From positions 1 to 46,173 of the forward strand of contig JAFGCO010000030.1 of assembly GCA_016932575.1 (NCBI GenBank): a DNA stretch of 46,173 bases. The letters are read 5' to 3'. Position numbers and translations under genes: made by a program. Position 1 is the first letter of the stretch. The number at the start of each line of letters is the position of its first letter. The DNA is from a bacterium (GTDB lineage: Bacteria > Zhuqueibacterota > QNDG01 > JAFGCO01). The notes under the pieces are model-generated. The model was given only the letters and a program-made list of their open reading frames with translations, ran no database searches and was not told the origin of the DNA. Below, one piece after another: positions 23,771-33,929 of the stretch.

Positions 23771-26257
23771 TCAACGCGGATCCACGGTAATGAATGTACA
23801 GGTTTCGCCGGCCCGGGTGGGCAGATCGACCATATAAGTCTGTTGAAGCTGAAATGGATCAAGTCTGGCCTTTTCGGAAATCAGCGGCTTTTTGATTTCG
23901 GGAATCCGGTAAAACGGATTTGGATTTTTCATTACGGCCGGCTTCAAAAGAAGGATTCCTTCCGCCAGGACCGGGCAGCGGACACGGATCCGGCAGTTGC
24001 CGCCTAAATGGGATTTTATGATCAGTTCAGACAACTGACCGTCTTTCCATGCAAGATTCCGGATTTCAAACCCTCCCCTGGCCCTCAGTCCTGAGATGCT
24101 TCCTGTTTTCCAGACATCGGGAAGTGCAGGCAGGATATCGATGCAGCCGTCATCGCTTTGCACGAGCATTTCCGCGATGCCTGACGTGAATCCGAAATTG
24201 CCGTCGATTTGAAACGGGGGATGCGCGTCAAACAGATTGGGATAGGTGCCGCCTTCCTCGGAGAATCCATCCCCGTCAGGATTCATTCGCTGCGCAGGTT
24301 TGATCTGTTCCCGGATCAGTTTGTATGCGTGGTTGCCGTCGAGAAAATGGGCCCAGAGGTTGATTTTCCAGTTCATCGACCAGCCCGTCGAGGGATCCCC
24401 GCGAAAAATGAGAGAGGTCCGGGCGGCACCGGACAATTCGGGGGTCCGGTAAGGTGATATTTGACTGCCCGGAAAAACTCCGTACAGATGAGAGACATGC
24501 CTGTGGTGATCTTCGGGATTGTCCCAGTCTTCAATCCACTCCTGAAGCTGACTATATTGTCCGATCTGCATCGGAGGCAGTCTTTTCAGTGCATGATTGA
24601 TTTGCCTGATAAATTTCTTATCTGTATTCAGAATTTCCGCTGCTCTGGCTGTTCTGGTAAAAAGATCGAACAGCAGCTGATTATCCATGGTCGTGCCGGC
24701 GGAAATGGAAATTCTGCGATGAGACGAAGGCGCATTCTCCGGAGAAACAGACGGGCAGACCACCAGCCAGTGATGCTGTGGTTCTTCCACTAAAAAGGAG
24801 AGATAAAACAGAGCCGCGCTTTTTAAAACCGGATATACAGACTGAAGATATTCTGTATCACCGCTGAATTGATATTTTTCCCACAGATGCTGACAAAGCC
24901 AGGCACCCCCCATGGGCCACATCCCCCAGAAGGCTCCGTCGATGGGTCCGCATATACGCCAGATATCCGTATTGTGATGAAGCACCCATCCGTCTGCGCC
25001 ATACATATCCCTGGCTGTCTGTCTGCCTGTCTGCGAAAGCTCAAGGACCATCTGAATCAGCGGCTCGTTCATTTCACTTAAGTTTGTGCTCTCAGAGGGC
25101 CAATAATTCATTTCTGTGTTGATATTGATCGTATATTTACTGTCCCAGGGCGGGTACAGCTGATTGTTCCAGATTCCCTGAAGATTGGCGGGCTGACCGC
25201 CGGGCCGTGATGAAGAAATCAGCAGGTACCGGCCAAACTGAAAATATAATGCTGCCAATTGCGGATCATTGCCTGCGGCAAATTGTTCAATACGGATGTC
25301 GGTGGGATTTTTTACAGAATCCGTGACTCCCAGATCAATACGGATTCTTTTAAAATAGCGCTGATAGTCGGTCATATGATCTTTCAGCGCCTGATTATAA
25401 TTTTTTTTCATCGCATTCTGAAGGATCGTATCTGCCTTTTCACCGGCATTGGCGCTGATATCATGATAGTTATTAAAGCTCGATGCAATTGAAATATAGA
25501 GCAGCGCTGCATCCGCATTGCTGACAGCAATACTGTGATTGTCTGCCGATACCGATCCCCCTTCCGCGGCGATTTTGACCCGCACCTGAAACTCGACGGC
25601 CCCTTTGATGGAATCGCGGTCGCTTGTGACTCCCGCCATGATTAATTGATCATTGCCGGCAGAAAAAATACTGACCGGAGCGGGATGATTCAGCGAAGCT
25701 GTAAAATTAATTTTGCCGGACTGGCTGGCTGTCAATCTAACAACAATCACCTGATCAGGGAATGATGCAAAAACTTCACGATTATATGTCACGCCGTCGA
25801 CATCATAACGGGCAGCGGTCACAGCGGTTTCGATATTCAGTTCACGGTAATAATTGGTATAATTTTCATGTTCCGGAACAAGAAGAGACAAATGACCGGC
25901 CGTTTGATAAGGCATGCCCTGTGAATTCCGGCTGATAAATTTCTTGTTTGCCAGATCCTGCGCTTCCCCGTACCTGCCGTCAAAAATCAATTGCCGGACT
26001 TTCGGCAAAGCCTCTCTTGCGTCCGGGTTGTCATTACGGTGCGGCTGACCGGCCCAGATCGTATTTTCATTGAGCTGAATTTTTTCTTCTGAAGGATTTC
26101 CGAAAACCATGGCACCCAGGCGGCCGTTGCCGACAGGCAGTGCTTCAACCCATTGTCCGGCAGGCTCTTGATACCATAATTTCAGCAATGTACTGCTCTG
26201 CGCCCGCAAATTCAGGCCGGACATCACACATAAGGTGATGAGCAGCATATTTTTCAT
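23771..26257 (-). CDS. GH95 alpha-L-fucosidase/galactosidase family glycosidase
   Basis: An 828-residue enzyme of glycoside hydrolase family 95, which inverts terminal alpha-1,2-L-fucose or alpha-L-galactose. A signal peptide ([20 protein letters not shown]) is followed by the N-terminal beta domain ([26 protein letters not shown]). Family motifs are [12 protein letters not shown] (with the conserved asparagines), LQEWIEDW with the probable general acid at E573, and FQIDGNFG with D685; these correspond by motif to residues studied in bifidobacterial AfcA. The length is normal. It has no sorting tail and so may be periplasmic. The nearby GDP-mannose 3,5-epimerase also concerns L-galactose-type sugars. 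Confidence 0.92.
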   Translation of the reverse strand: MKNMLLITLCVMSGLNLRAQSSTLLKLWYQEPAGQWVEALPVGNGRLGAMVFGNPSEEKIQLNENTIWAGQPHRNDNPDAREALPKVRQLIFDGRYGEAQDLANKKFISRNSQGMPYQTAGHLSLLVPEHENYTNYYRELNIETAVTAARYDVDGVTYNREVFASFPDQVIVVRLTASQSGKINFTASLNHPAPVSIFSAGNDQLIMAGVTSDRDSIKGAVEFQVRVKIAAEGGSVSADNHSIAVSNADAALLYISIASSFNNYHDISANAGEKADTILQNAMKKNYNQALKDHMTDYQRYFKRIRIDLGVTDSVKNPTDIRIEQFAAGNDPQLAALYFQFGRYLLISSSRPGGQPANLQGIWNNQLYPPWDSKYTININTEMNYWPSESTNLSEMNEPLIQMVLELSQTGRQTARDMYGADGWVLHHNTDIWRICGPIDGAFWGMWPMGGAWLCQHLWEKYQFSGDTEYLQSVYPVLKSAALFYLSFLVEEPQHHWLVVCPSVSPENAPSSHRRISISAGTTMDNQLLFDLFTRTARAAEILNTDKKFIRQINHALKRLPPMQIGQYSQLQEWIEDWDNPEDHHRHVSHLYGVFPGSQISPYRTPELSGAARTSLIFRGDPSTGWSMNWKINLWAHFLDGNHAYKLIREQIKPAQRMNPDGDGFSEEGGTYPNLFDAHPPFQIDGNFGFTSGIAEMLVQSDDGCIDILPALPDVWKTGSISGLRARGGFEIRNLAWKDGQLSELIIKSHLGGNCRIRVRCPVLAEGILLLKPAVMKNPNPFYRIPEIKKPLISEKARLDPFQLQQTYMVDLPTRAGETCTFITVDPR

Positions 26258-26497
26258 AACAATAACTCCGATGACAATCTTTATTTTTTATAAACAAACT
26301 TGAAGTAATCCTCACTCCTGCCTTATCCGCTTATGCAGCTATCCTTGCTTATATTTTTCTTCGTCCGATTGTGCCATAAAAAATAAAATCGCAGCCGCTA
26401 AAACAGTTACAATAGCGACCATGGGACGATTATTCGTATCATGATCCCTGTTTTAAGATTGACCACGATAAATGTTTTCATACAAACATCATAAGAT

Positions 26498-29146
26498 TCA
26501 ACGGTCCAATTCATTCACAGCGCAGGAGAGAAAGATATACGCGGCACAACCGCCGATTGTACATTCGTTTTCTCCCCAGAGGAACGGCCAGTCATCTTTA
26601 TTTTCAAGGAAGTCCGGTTTCAGCAGCATCACTCCCGGAACAATACCTCCGGCAATGGTTGCGAAATCCGCCCGGTTATTTCCATAGGCGACTTTCTTGG
26701 AACGGGTTCCCACAGCATTGACAAACGATATATTGGAATATGGATGGCAGCCAAAAATGTAATTGACACTTTTGTAAATGGTTTCTTTATCAATCATATC
26801 CGGAAATGCTTTATAAACATAATAGTTGGTGATCGCCGAGTAGACAACCGTGCCGCTTCCGCCCCAGCCGCGGCCCGAGATCGGCAATCCGTATGGATTT
26901 TCCCTGTCGCTCTTCTCTATCGATTCTTTGTACCTGACAACAGCGTCTTTCAGTTTTGCTTTATATGCGGCATCCATATAGGGTATGGCTTTAATAGCGG
27001 GTTGAAGGCTTCTGCCTATAAAAAATCCGGGATCAAAGCCGGGCTGCATGTTTTCCTTTGGCGGTTCAAGCATTATCCAGATTTTTTCCTGAAACCTGTC
27101 CGCATATTTTCTGTCTTTCGTCGTCATATATAATTGAAGTAACGCAGTGATATCGGCGCCCCTGCCCCACATTCTTATCCAGGGATCGGTATGATCGCCT
27201 TGTTTTTTCATTAACTCATCCGCTTCTTCCAATAATCTTTTGGCATTGGCCAGGCTTCTCTCGGCAAGATCGTCGTTGAAACCTTTTAAGACACGACTTG
27301 CGGCAGCCAATGTTGCGGCGGTCTGATAATCCATAAACGGCATACGGGTAGTGAATGCCCAGCGATCATCCGGCGTTCCGCTTGATTGACCATCAGTTTC
27401 GTAAGGCTTCAGCTTCGGATTGTATGGAAGATTGTCTGTTTCAGTCATGGCATCGCCAAGATGATGGTATTGGTGCAGGTTAGGCACAATAATGCCTCGA
27501 ACCGGGTGACCGATATTTTCGCACTGAGCAACCAGATTTAATGTACCATGCTCAATTTGCTGCAAAATATCCGGCTTCCCGTCCGGGCGATGAATATCAA
27601 CATACCGGGTTTTCTGATCAATGTAAGTATCATCTCTGTCAATTTTAAAGTCTTCCCAGATATCGATAAACGTTGAAACAACCATATTGTGGGAACCGGT
27701 TTGAATATCGAAATCTCCGGCGTCAAACCAGCCTCCGACGGCCATGTTCGGGATACGTTCGAATGGCTTGTATTTTGTATCTGTCGTGTCATCCATCCTG
27801 TATCCGTCATAATGCTGATGATTCAGAGGTGCCTGCAGGCAATCATCCATGAAAGGCGCACCATGCCATGTACGGTAAGCCTCGTTGACCTGCATATGAT
27901 CCATTTGTACCGGAAACCAGACATCCAGAGTCGGGTGCCAGATATTTTCGTACACATTCGGAGCAATGACAAAGGTATTCGTTTTTTCATTGCCATACCG
28001 GATGAAATAAATGCCCGTTTCTTTGATTGAGCTGAAATCAAACTTTGCGTAATTATAGCGAAGGTAATGACCCCACACATTCACATCCCCTTTGAATTTC
28101 TCAATGGATTTTCCATCCTGAGTCACCCGGCAAAGTGATGCCGTTTTAAACGGCGTGTCATTTTTATCCAATTCGATAACAGCGATTTTAGCCTGACCCG
28201 GCGTATAGCCAACCTGGGAGAATCCAATATTGGGCTTCCTGATCCAGTTTTTAAGAGCATTCGGTTCGACGGTCCAGGTCAGCAATTTTCCGGTTTTGTT
28301 TACAGGGAGCAGACTGCGGACAATAAACCATCCGTTTTGTGCAAGGTTGCGTCCGTCAAAAAGCATCAGTTCACCATCAAGGGATTCAATTTTGACCAAA
28401 CGCTCCGGATCTTCCGGAGCCAGTACGAGTGTTTTGCCGGTTGCCAATGGGCAGGGAACAATGAATTCACCCCGGCCTCTGTCATCAAATGTTGTATGGC
28501 CTGCAAACTGGGGTGTTTTCTCGTTTATGGGTTTTATTTCCGTATTTCCGGAAGGATATTTTGGAAAACCTGCAGGCTTTCCATCCATGATATACATTTT
28601 TTCAAAATAGGCTGACGGTAAAAATTCTAAATTTAAGCCTGCTTTGCCTGCGAGTTCTTCGGGAAGCGGCTGATCGAGAGTGACGCTGATTAGCACACCA
28701 TCCTCTTTTGCGGTGACTCTGACTTTTGAATCAAATTCATACTCTTTGTACCGCAAAACAACCTCGATGCAATTGTTTTTTACATCGACTTTACGGTCAG
28801 CGACTGAAGGGATCAGATCCCATTGCTCGGGCGTGTTCTGCAGCCTGACTGCGCCACCTGTAGCCGTTCTCACACCGTGATGGATCAATTCAATACCGGC
28901 CGTTTTTTCATCAAAGAACATCCCTGTATATTGATTGCTGTAGACCAGGACATTCACACCACGGGCTTCAAAATATTCTGACTGATTTAACTGCAGCTTT
29001 TGACAGAACGAACAATTATTGAATAAAAAAAAGGATACAATGAATATTTCGGCTATGGATAACTCTTTAAAAATACAAATGATTAATTTAAACAAGGGAA
29101 GTTGCCCTCCCGAAAAATCATGGCAGTTTTTATCATGACTTTGCAT
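26498..29146 (-). CDS. GH9 glycosidase (endoglucanase-type) with Ig-like N-domain
   Basis: An 882-residue enzyme of glycoside hydrolase family 9. ATG 29146 is chosen because AAAGGGGG precedes it. A hydrophobic segment at ~35-50 may be a signal or anchor. After an unrecognised beta-rich region (~60-310), an Ig-like CelD-N domain (IGFSQVGYTPGQAKIAVIE) leads into the alpha/alpha-barrel. The catalytic motifs are GGWFDAGDFD (aspartates at ~475 and 478) and, near the C-terminus, the acid glutamate of WGENECTIGG (E861). The family acts on beta-glucans including cellulose; the long N-terminal extension makes the precise substrate uncertain. Confidence 0.88.
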   Translation of the reverse strand: MQSHDKNCHDFSGGQLPLFKLIICIFKELSIAEIFIVSFFLFNNCSFCQKLQLNQSEYFEARGVNVLVYSNQYTGMFFDEKTAGIELIHHGVRTATGGAVRLQNTPEQWDLIPSVADRKVDVKNNCIEVVLRYKEYEFDSKVRVTAKEDGVLISVTLDQPLPEELAGKAGLNLEFLPSAYFEKMYIMDGKPAGFPKYPSGNTEIKPINEKTPQFAGHTTFDDRGRGEFIVPCPLATGKTLVLAPEDPERLVKIESLDGELMLFDGRNLAQNGWFIVRSLLPVNKTGKLLTWTVEPNALKNWIRKPNIGFSQVGYTPGQAKIAVIELDKNDTPFKTASLCRVTQDGKSIEKFKGDVNVWGHYLRYNYAKFDFSSIKETGIYFIRYGNEKTNTFVIAPNVYENIWHPTLDVWFPVQMDHMQVNEAYRTWHGAPFMDDCLQAPLNHQHYDGYRMDDTTDTKYKPFERIPNMAVGGWFDAGDFDIQTGSHNMVVSTFIDIWEDFKIDRDDTYIDQKTRYVDIHRPDGKPDILQQIEHGTLNLVAQCENIGHPVRGIIVPNLHQYHHLGDAMTETDNLPYNPKLKPYETDGQSSGTPDDRWAFTTRMPFMDYQTAATLAAASRVLKGFNDDLAERSLANAKRLLEEADELMKKQGDHTDPWIRMWGRGADITALLQLYMTTKDRKYADRFQEKIWIMLEPPKENMQPGFDPGFFIGRSLQPAIKAIPYMDAAYKAKLKDAVVRYKESIEKSDRENPYGLPISGRGWGGSGTVVYSAITNYYVYKAFPDMIDKETIYKSVNYIFGCHPYSNISFVNAVGTRSKKVAYGNNRADFATIAGGIVPGVMLLKPDFLENKDDWPFLWGENECTIGGCAAYIFLSCAVNELDR

Positions 29147-29405
29147 GATACCCCCTTTACAGTTGTTGATTTTATTACGATTAAAAATCCCGTTTGCTTC
29201 ATTCGCCTTATATTCAACATCGGTCATTCTTTACACCGGGACCGGTACAGGTTCCATGTCCGTTATCGCTTTTCATTTTCCGGGCAGACACATTTATAAA
29301 TGGCAGCAATCATATCCGGGCAGCAAACAGGATCCGTTTCATGTTCTTTTCCATGGCGATTATCACTTAAACCGGTCCTCAGTTTATTAATTTACACTAT
29401 TTTCA

Positions 29406-29591
29406 CTATTTTAAAAGAATTATTTTTTTTGTCTGTACAAAACCTGTATTCGTTGCTAATCGACAAAAATAAACACCACTTGGGTTCTCCGAAGCATTCC
29501 ATCGCTTGAAATGCACTCCTGCGGCCAGCACCTTATTGACAAGCGTCGCCACTACCCGGCCAAAAATCAGCAACACTCGGGATCTGTTCAA
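29406..29591 (-). pseudogene. Orphan T9SS/FlgD-like sorting-domain remnant
   Basis: A 61-codon frame (FGRVVATLVNKVLAAGVHFK ... PSGVYFCRL...TKKIILLK) is the last ~55 residues of a FlgD-like sorting domain without any protein in front and without the FPNPFNP strand. The 5' side has no coding continuation in this frame. It is the 3' scrap of a lost secreted-protein gene. Confidence 0.8.
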
Positions 29592-29620
29592 TCCTTTTTC
29601 GCCGGTCAGGATAAGATCAA

Positions 29621-30766
29621 TCAGATTCGGATTTTTATTTTCTGCGCTTCCGGGATCGGCTCTTCCGAGGCCGCCACAATGTATCCGCCACCGCTCCCGG
29701 AAAAAATGGCACCCGGATATGAAGCATACTTTTTAAGTTCATCAAGTGATTCATCCAGAACAGTCATCGGGAGAATATGCTTCCAGGCCTGTAAACTCAG
29801 CGTGAGCGATCGGCCCAGGCCCGCGACGTCTTTGTTCCGGATACTCTGCCAGCACAGTTCTCCGGACTCAGCCAGTTTTTGAACCCATTTGACTGTCAGG
29901 TGTTTGATCCGGATTGGATCGTACTGCATCGGTCTGGAATGAATGGGAATCAAATGAATGACCTTTTCAAGCCATTCGGCCGTGTCAGGATCTGTTAAAG
30001 AATCAATCCGACTCGGCCAGTAATCCCCTTCATAAAATAACCGGTTGATGCCCGGCAGCATCAAACCGAGATGGTCCTGGGAACCTGAAACATACGGCGC
30101 ACCGGGCGGATTTTCCGCTCCGAAAAGCAGTCTGGCATTACGGACCGGATCTCCCTTTGGTATCCTGTCTCCCCAAAGTTCCCGGGCCACCTTCCTTGAG
30201 CTGGTCCCCAACCCCGATCTCTCATGAAAATCAATGGTCGGCTTGATCTGAACCACGATAACCGATCCGGGATGCCATTCGGATACCCAGGGCTGATCCA
30301 ACCATCCTCCGGCGAGACAGATGCGGTATGGCAGCCGCAGGTCTTTTTTTATTTCGGAACTTGCCTGGTCGGTTAAACCGGGTTCCGGGATGCGGTCCAG
30401 TACAATGTATTCCACACCATTTTCGCTGCAGAGCCTTTCTTTTTCTTCGGTATGACCATCGGAATTGACGATGAAAACCTCCGGTCGTAAACGAATCAAA
30501 TCGGGTTTGTAATCGAGAATACCGCTTCCGGAACTCAGGAATGCCTGATGGACATATCGGACAGCATTCACCATATAGAGACGCTCTTCCTGAGAAAAGG
30601 TTGGCGATTTGCCTTTCAGATTTCTGATATTCTGATCGGTACCGACCGATACATACAATTGACCATATGTGGAGGCTGTTTTAAAAAATGCGATATGTCC
30701 CGCATGAAGCAAATCAAAGCATCCGCTGACGAGAACTCTCTTTTTTTTCGATGTCAATTTTCTCAT
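29621..30766 (-). CDS. Nucleotidyltransferase-GHMP sugar kinase fusion
   Basis: A 381-residue fusion. Residues 1-~135 are a cytidylyltransferase-type nucleotidyltransferase, with GCFDLLHAGH (15-24; HxGH signature at 21-24). From ~145 the protein resembles GHMP-family sugar kinases: YRICLAGGWLD, RSGLGTSSRKVA (183-194; ATP-binding loop) and a late FSGSGGGYI glycine motif. Together they could phosphorylate a sugar at C1 and then activate it as a nucleotide sugar, as in the heptose HddA/HddC or FKP logic; the sugar is unknown. ATG 30766 overlaps the epimerase stop as ATGA, fixing the start and showing translational coupling. Confidence 0.82.
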   Translation of the reverse strand: MRKLTSKKKRVLVSGCFDLLHAGHIAFFKTASTYGQLYVSVGTDQNIRNLKGKSPTFSQEERLYMVNAVRYVHQAFLSSGSGILDYKPDLIRLRPEVFIVNSDGHTEEKERLCSENGVEYIVLDRIPEPGLTDQASSEIKKDLRLPYRICLAGGWLDQPWVSEWHPGSVIVVQIKPTIDFHERSGLGTSSRKVARELWGDRIPKGDPVRNARLLFGAENPPGAPYVSGSQDHLGLMLPGINRLFYEGDYWPSRIDSLTDPDTAEWLEKVIHLIPIHSRPMQYDPIRIKHLTVKWVQKLAESGELCWQSIRNKDVAGLGRSLTLSLQAWKHILPMTVLDESLDELKKYASYPGAIFSGSGGGYIVAASEEPIPEAQKIKIRI

Positions 30767-31740
30767 TCTGCCTGCTTTTCTGTCATCTGTGAGTAAATCC
30801 AGTCGTAGGTTTTTCTCATCCCGTTTTTCAAAGGAATGGAAGGCTCCCAATTTAAATATTTTTTAATCAGGGTATTATCACTGTTTCGGCCGCGAACGCC
30901 TTTGGGTGCATCGAGATCGTATCTGCGCTGCAGTTTGATTCCGGCGATCTCTTCAACGATATCCGTGAGCGCATTGATGGATACCATTTCGCTTGAACCC
31001 AGATTAATCGGTTCTTTTATCTGGCTGTACATGATATTGAAGATGCCTTGTATACAATCGTCGATATACATGAAACTGCGGGTCTGCAATCCGTCTCCCC
31101 AGATTACAATTTCATATTTGCCGGACAGTCCGGCTTCGATGACCTTGCGGCAAATGGCCGCGGGTGCTTTTTCCCGTCCCCCGTAATACGTACCGAAGGG
31201 GCCGTAAACGTTGTGGAACCGGGCGATACGTGTGGTCAATCCGAAATCCTCCCGGAAATGGCGGCACATCCGCTCGCTGAACAGTTTCTCCCATCCATAA
31301 CCGTCTTCGGCCAGGGCGGGATACGCATCCGATTCCTTCAGGCCGGGATTTTCGGGATCCGTCTGTTTCTCGGCATTGTACACACATGCAGAGGACGAAT
31401 AAAAATACCGGTCCACACCTTTATCTCTCGCAGCCATGAGAAGATGGGTATTGATCAGCACACTGATCATGCATGCCGCCTTGTGAGTTTCGATAAATCC
31501 CATCCCGCCCATATCCGCGGCAAGATTGTAAACTTCATTACATCCGTCAACTGATTTGATGCAATTTTCTTTTTCTCGAAGATCGAGAACCCAATTCTCC
31601 GTATCTGGAAATACCTGGTACCATTCGTTCAGCGGTTTCATATCCACTGCCCGGATGAGGTGATTTTTTCGTTTCCTCAAACTAGAGACCAGATGCCCTC
31701 CAATGAATCCGCCCGCTCCAGCAACGATGACTTTATTCAT
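30763..31740 (-). CDS. GDP-mannose 3,5-epimerase-like SDR enzyme
   Basis: A 325-residue extended short-chain dehydrogenase. The NAD site is GAGGFIG (8-14). SSSACVY places C119 at the active-site cysteine of plant GDP-mannose 3,5-epimerase, with Y148/K152 (YGWEK) and K191 (GGREKAPAA) at its other catalytic positions. The stretches NLAADMGGMGFIE, RFHNVYGPFGT, WGDGLQTRSFMYID and VRGRNSDN are typical of that enzyme. It would convert GDP-D-mannose to GDP-L-galactose (or the gulose epimer). The downstream kinase-nucleotidyltransferase overlaps by 4 bases, so both probably make one activated sugar for a surface glycan. GGAGAAAGG upstream supports ATG 31740. Confidence 0.9.
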   Translation of the reverse strand: MNKVIVAGAGGFIGGHLVSSLRKRKNHLIRAVDMKPLNEWYQVFPDTENWVLDLREKENCIKSVDGCNEVYNLAADMGGMGFIETHKAACMISVLINTHLLMAARDKGVDRYFYSSSACVYNAEKQTDPENPGLKESDAYPALAEDGYGWEKLFSERMCRHFREDFGLTTRIARFHNVYGPFGTYYGGREKAPAAICRKVIEAGLSGKYEIVIWGDGLQTRSFMYIDDCIQGIFNIMYSQIKEPINLGSSEMVSINALTDIVEEIAGIKLQRRYDLDAPKGVRGRNSDNTLIKKYLNWEPSIPLKNGMRKTYDWIYSQMTEKQAE

Positions 31741-32142
31741 TTCTGTTCAAGCCTTTCTCCGTAATTTTATTTGGTTTTGATGATTAGAAGAAAATCCTGC
31801 TCTGTCTAATGGTAAGGGATATCCTGAATCTGGATGGTCATTTTAACGGGTGTCAATAAAATTTTATCAGAATTGGTAACCCCCGGCTCATTGAACCCAT
31901 GATCAAATTGGTATCTGACCCTGCTGATTTACAATAGGCATGAAGATAAAACATGGCCGTTTAAGTGTCAATTCATATATTCTTGGTATCCGACGATAAA
32001 TTAATATTCATCAACGTGTGCCGTAGCGTTTTTCAGTTTATATGTTTTACAGCAGTGCCTGAATCATTCACTCCGAACAAAGAAAGGATATCACTTGATC
32101 AAATGTGTACTTGACTTCAACTTCATTCAAACCATGGACACT
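31741..32142. other. Intergenic region
   Basis: 402 bases between the end of the vWA/PA14 gene and the start of the epimerase. It should carry a terminator and the epimerase promoter. I see neither clearly, nor any coding sequence. Confidence 0.4.
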
Positions 32143-33888
32143 TTAGTCTCCCAGCCAGGCAGAAAGATTTTCCGAAGGAATCAGGCTCCTGTCAATGCCA
32201 GGCCCCTGCCACGCAACGGATACATTGTCGCCTCCACCGCCTTCCTTGTGAAGCACTTCGATATAATAGCATTTTCCCGCTTCCAGTTCAATATCAGCAG
32301 AATGTTGAGAGGAATATTCTTCATAAGACCGGCTTCCGGTCCAGTTGTCCACCCTGGCGATCACTGCTTTTGATTCCGGATTCTCATTGATGCTGAAATA
32401 AAGCTGGGACGCGTCATCACTGGCAATCCAGAATGAATATGTACCGCTGACATCCGGACATACAAATCCCCTCAGACGCGAGCTATAATTATCGCCGAAA
32501 TTCTGCGCTCCCTCCATTTGAGTGATATACTCCCTGCCGCTCGGGAAATCCGGAAATCTGGGATCGGAAGTGAGAGCGTTGATCGATGATCCGGTGATAT
32601 CTTTCCACCATTCCCGAAGAACGAATCGATTGTAGGATTGGACAGCCTTGATCAGAACTGTCCTGGTAAATCCATTGGCTGTGTCATTGACAATCAGCAG
32701 TGTATTGCCTTCGGTTCCTGCAAAAAGGACTGCCTCAGGAAAACCCTCCGTGACCGGTGTGACAGTCATGATTCCCGGATCCTCGGAGGACCACTCATAC
32801 ACCGGAGAGACGTCTCCGCCCTGGGATAACGCCATCACTGTTCGGGGCATGTTTACGCCGATAATCAGGGTATCGACTCCTGCCGGTTCGGCCGGTGTCC
32901 AATTGACAGTCATTCCGGTTTCCGAATCCTCGAACTGGTTTGTATTAAACGAGTTATTCATCGTGCAGCCTGGCCCATTATACGCATTGGCTGAAATGGA
33001 CATTTCAACAATCTGTGTTTCCGTTCCTCGCAGTGAAGACTGATAAGAGATCCAATAAAAACTGTCCGCAAATTTAGTGATGGATGCCTGGGTTTGTGTG
33101 AAGGCTTCTGAAAGCTGGTTTGCCTCTGTAACAATGCAATATCGGCGATTTCCGGTCTGGTTCAGGAAATCCCGATCCAGATCTCTGCCAAAACCAATAA
33201 TGTAGACATTGGTAAATTGCGAGGTATAAATGACCTCGTCTTTGTCCTTTTCGTTTTTTGTATCATTCCCGGCAGTAAAAACGACCAAATTCCCCTGTTG
33301 AACGGTTCCCAGGTTGTAAATTTCACTGTACAGATTGAATCCTTGCAGTACAGCTCCGTACAAATTTCTCTCCGCCGAACCCGCTGTCATCCCGTTAATA
33401 GCATTGATCAACTGGCCTGAATCCTGTGTAAAATCGTGTACCCTACTCAATGTGCTCGAAAAGGTATACACTGCAATTGACTGCATTGGATCAATATCGT
33501 TTACGAATGCCCTGGCGGCTTCTTTTAAGTCGTCCAGGATGGTTCCCGTACTGACATCCAACAGCAGGACCGTGTTCAAATGGTAATCGAACATATTCCG
33601 CTTTCTGACCAATACGGCTGCTTTTTTCTGATCGATGGCTGTTCCATTTTCCCTGATGATAAATCGGTTGTCAGTTAAAAAATCCACTGCCGTTCTGGAA
33701 GTGTCGATCACATTGCAGAACAGGTGCACCTCATGCGGGGGGGAGGTTATCACGCCGTGCGGCAGGATGACGTATGTGCCCACATTGGGGATGGGATCCC
33801 GTTCTTCGGGACCCACATTGTTGTCATTATCGCACCGAATAAAGCAAAGTATCGCGATAACCAGTATAAAAAAAACGGGTTTCTTCAT
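32143..33888 (-). CDS. Exported vWA-domain protein with C-terminal PA14 domain
   Basis: A 581-residue protein. The start at ATG 33888 has CGGAGG upstream; a hydrophobic stretch then ends in FIRC-DNDNN, a loose lipobox that suggests a lipoprotein. The von Willebrand A domain (~85-260) has a variant metal site DVSTG instead of DxSxS, followed by FTAGND. The C-terminal ~140 residues form a PA14 domain (FPSGREYITQMEGAQNF ... GTYSFWIASDDASQLYF ... YYIEVLHKEG), usually carbohydrate-binding. It is the last gene of the receptor operon, 41 bases after the PorV-like gene, suggesting a surface-exposed ligand-binding role there. Confidence 0.8.
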   Translation of the reverse strand: MKKPVFFILVIAILCFIRCDNDNNVGPEERDPIPNVGTYVILPHGVITSPPHEVHLFCNVIDTSRTAVDFLTDNRFIIRENGTAIDQKKAAVLVRKRNMFDYHLNTVLLLDVSTGTILDDLKEAARAFVNDIDPMQSIAVYTFSSTLSRVHDFTQDSGQLINAINGMTAGSAERNLYGAVLQGFNLYSEIYNLGTVQQGNLVVFTAGNDTKNEKDKDEVIYTSQFTNVYIIGFGRDLDRDFLNQTGNRRYCIVTEANQLSEAFTQTQASITKFADSFYWISYQSSLRGTETQIVEMSISANAYNGPGCTMNNSFNTNQFEDSETGMTVNWTPAEPAGVDTLIIGVNMPRTVMALSQGGDVSPVYEWSSEDPGIMTVTPVTEGFPEAVLFAGTEGNTLLIVNDTANGFTRTVLIKAVQSYNRFVLREWWKDITGSSINALTSDPRFPDFPSGREYITQMEGAQNFGDNYSSRLRGFVCPDVSGTYSFWIASDDASQLYFSINENPESKAVIARVDNWTGSRSYEEYSSQHSADIELEAGKCYYIEVLHKEGGGGDNVSVAWQGPGIDRSLIPSENLSAWLGD

Positions 33889-33929
33889 TTCTTGCCTCCG
33901 ATCTAACGTCAAACGCATGATATCTGTTT

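Noticed and set aside
26339-26422. 27-codon minus-strand frame encoding a hydrophobic segment between the GH9 and GH95 genes
   Set aside because: MVAIVTVLAAAILFFMAQ then a charged tail could be the end of a lost transporter or a micro-protein, but there is no ribosome site and no recognisable family.
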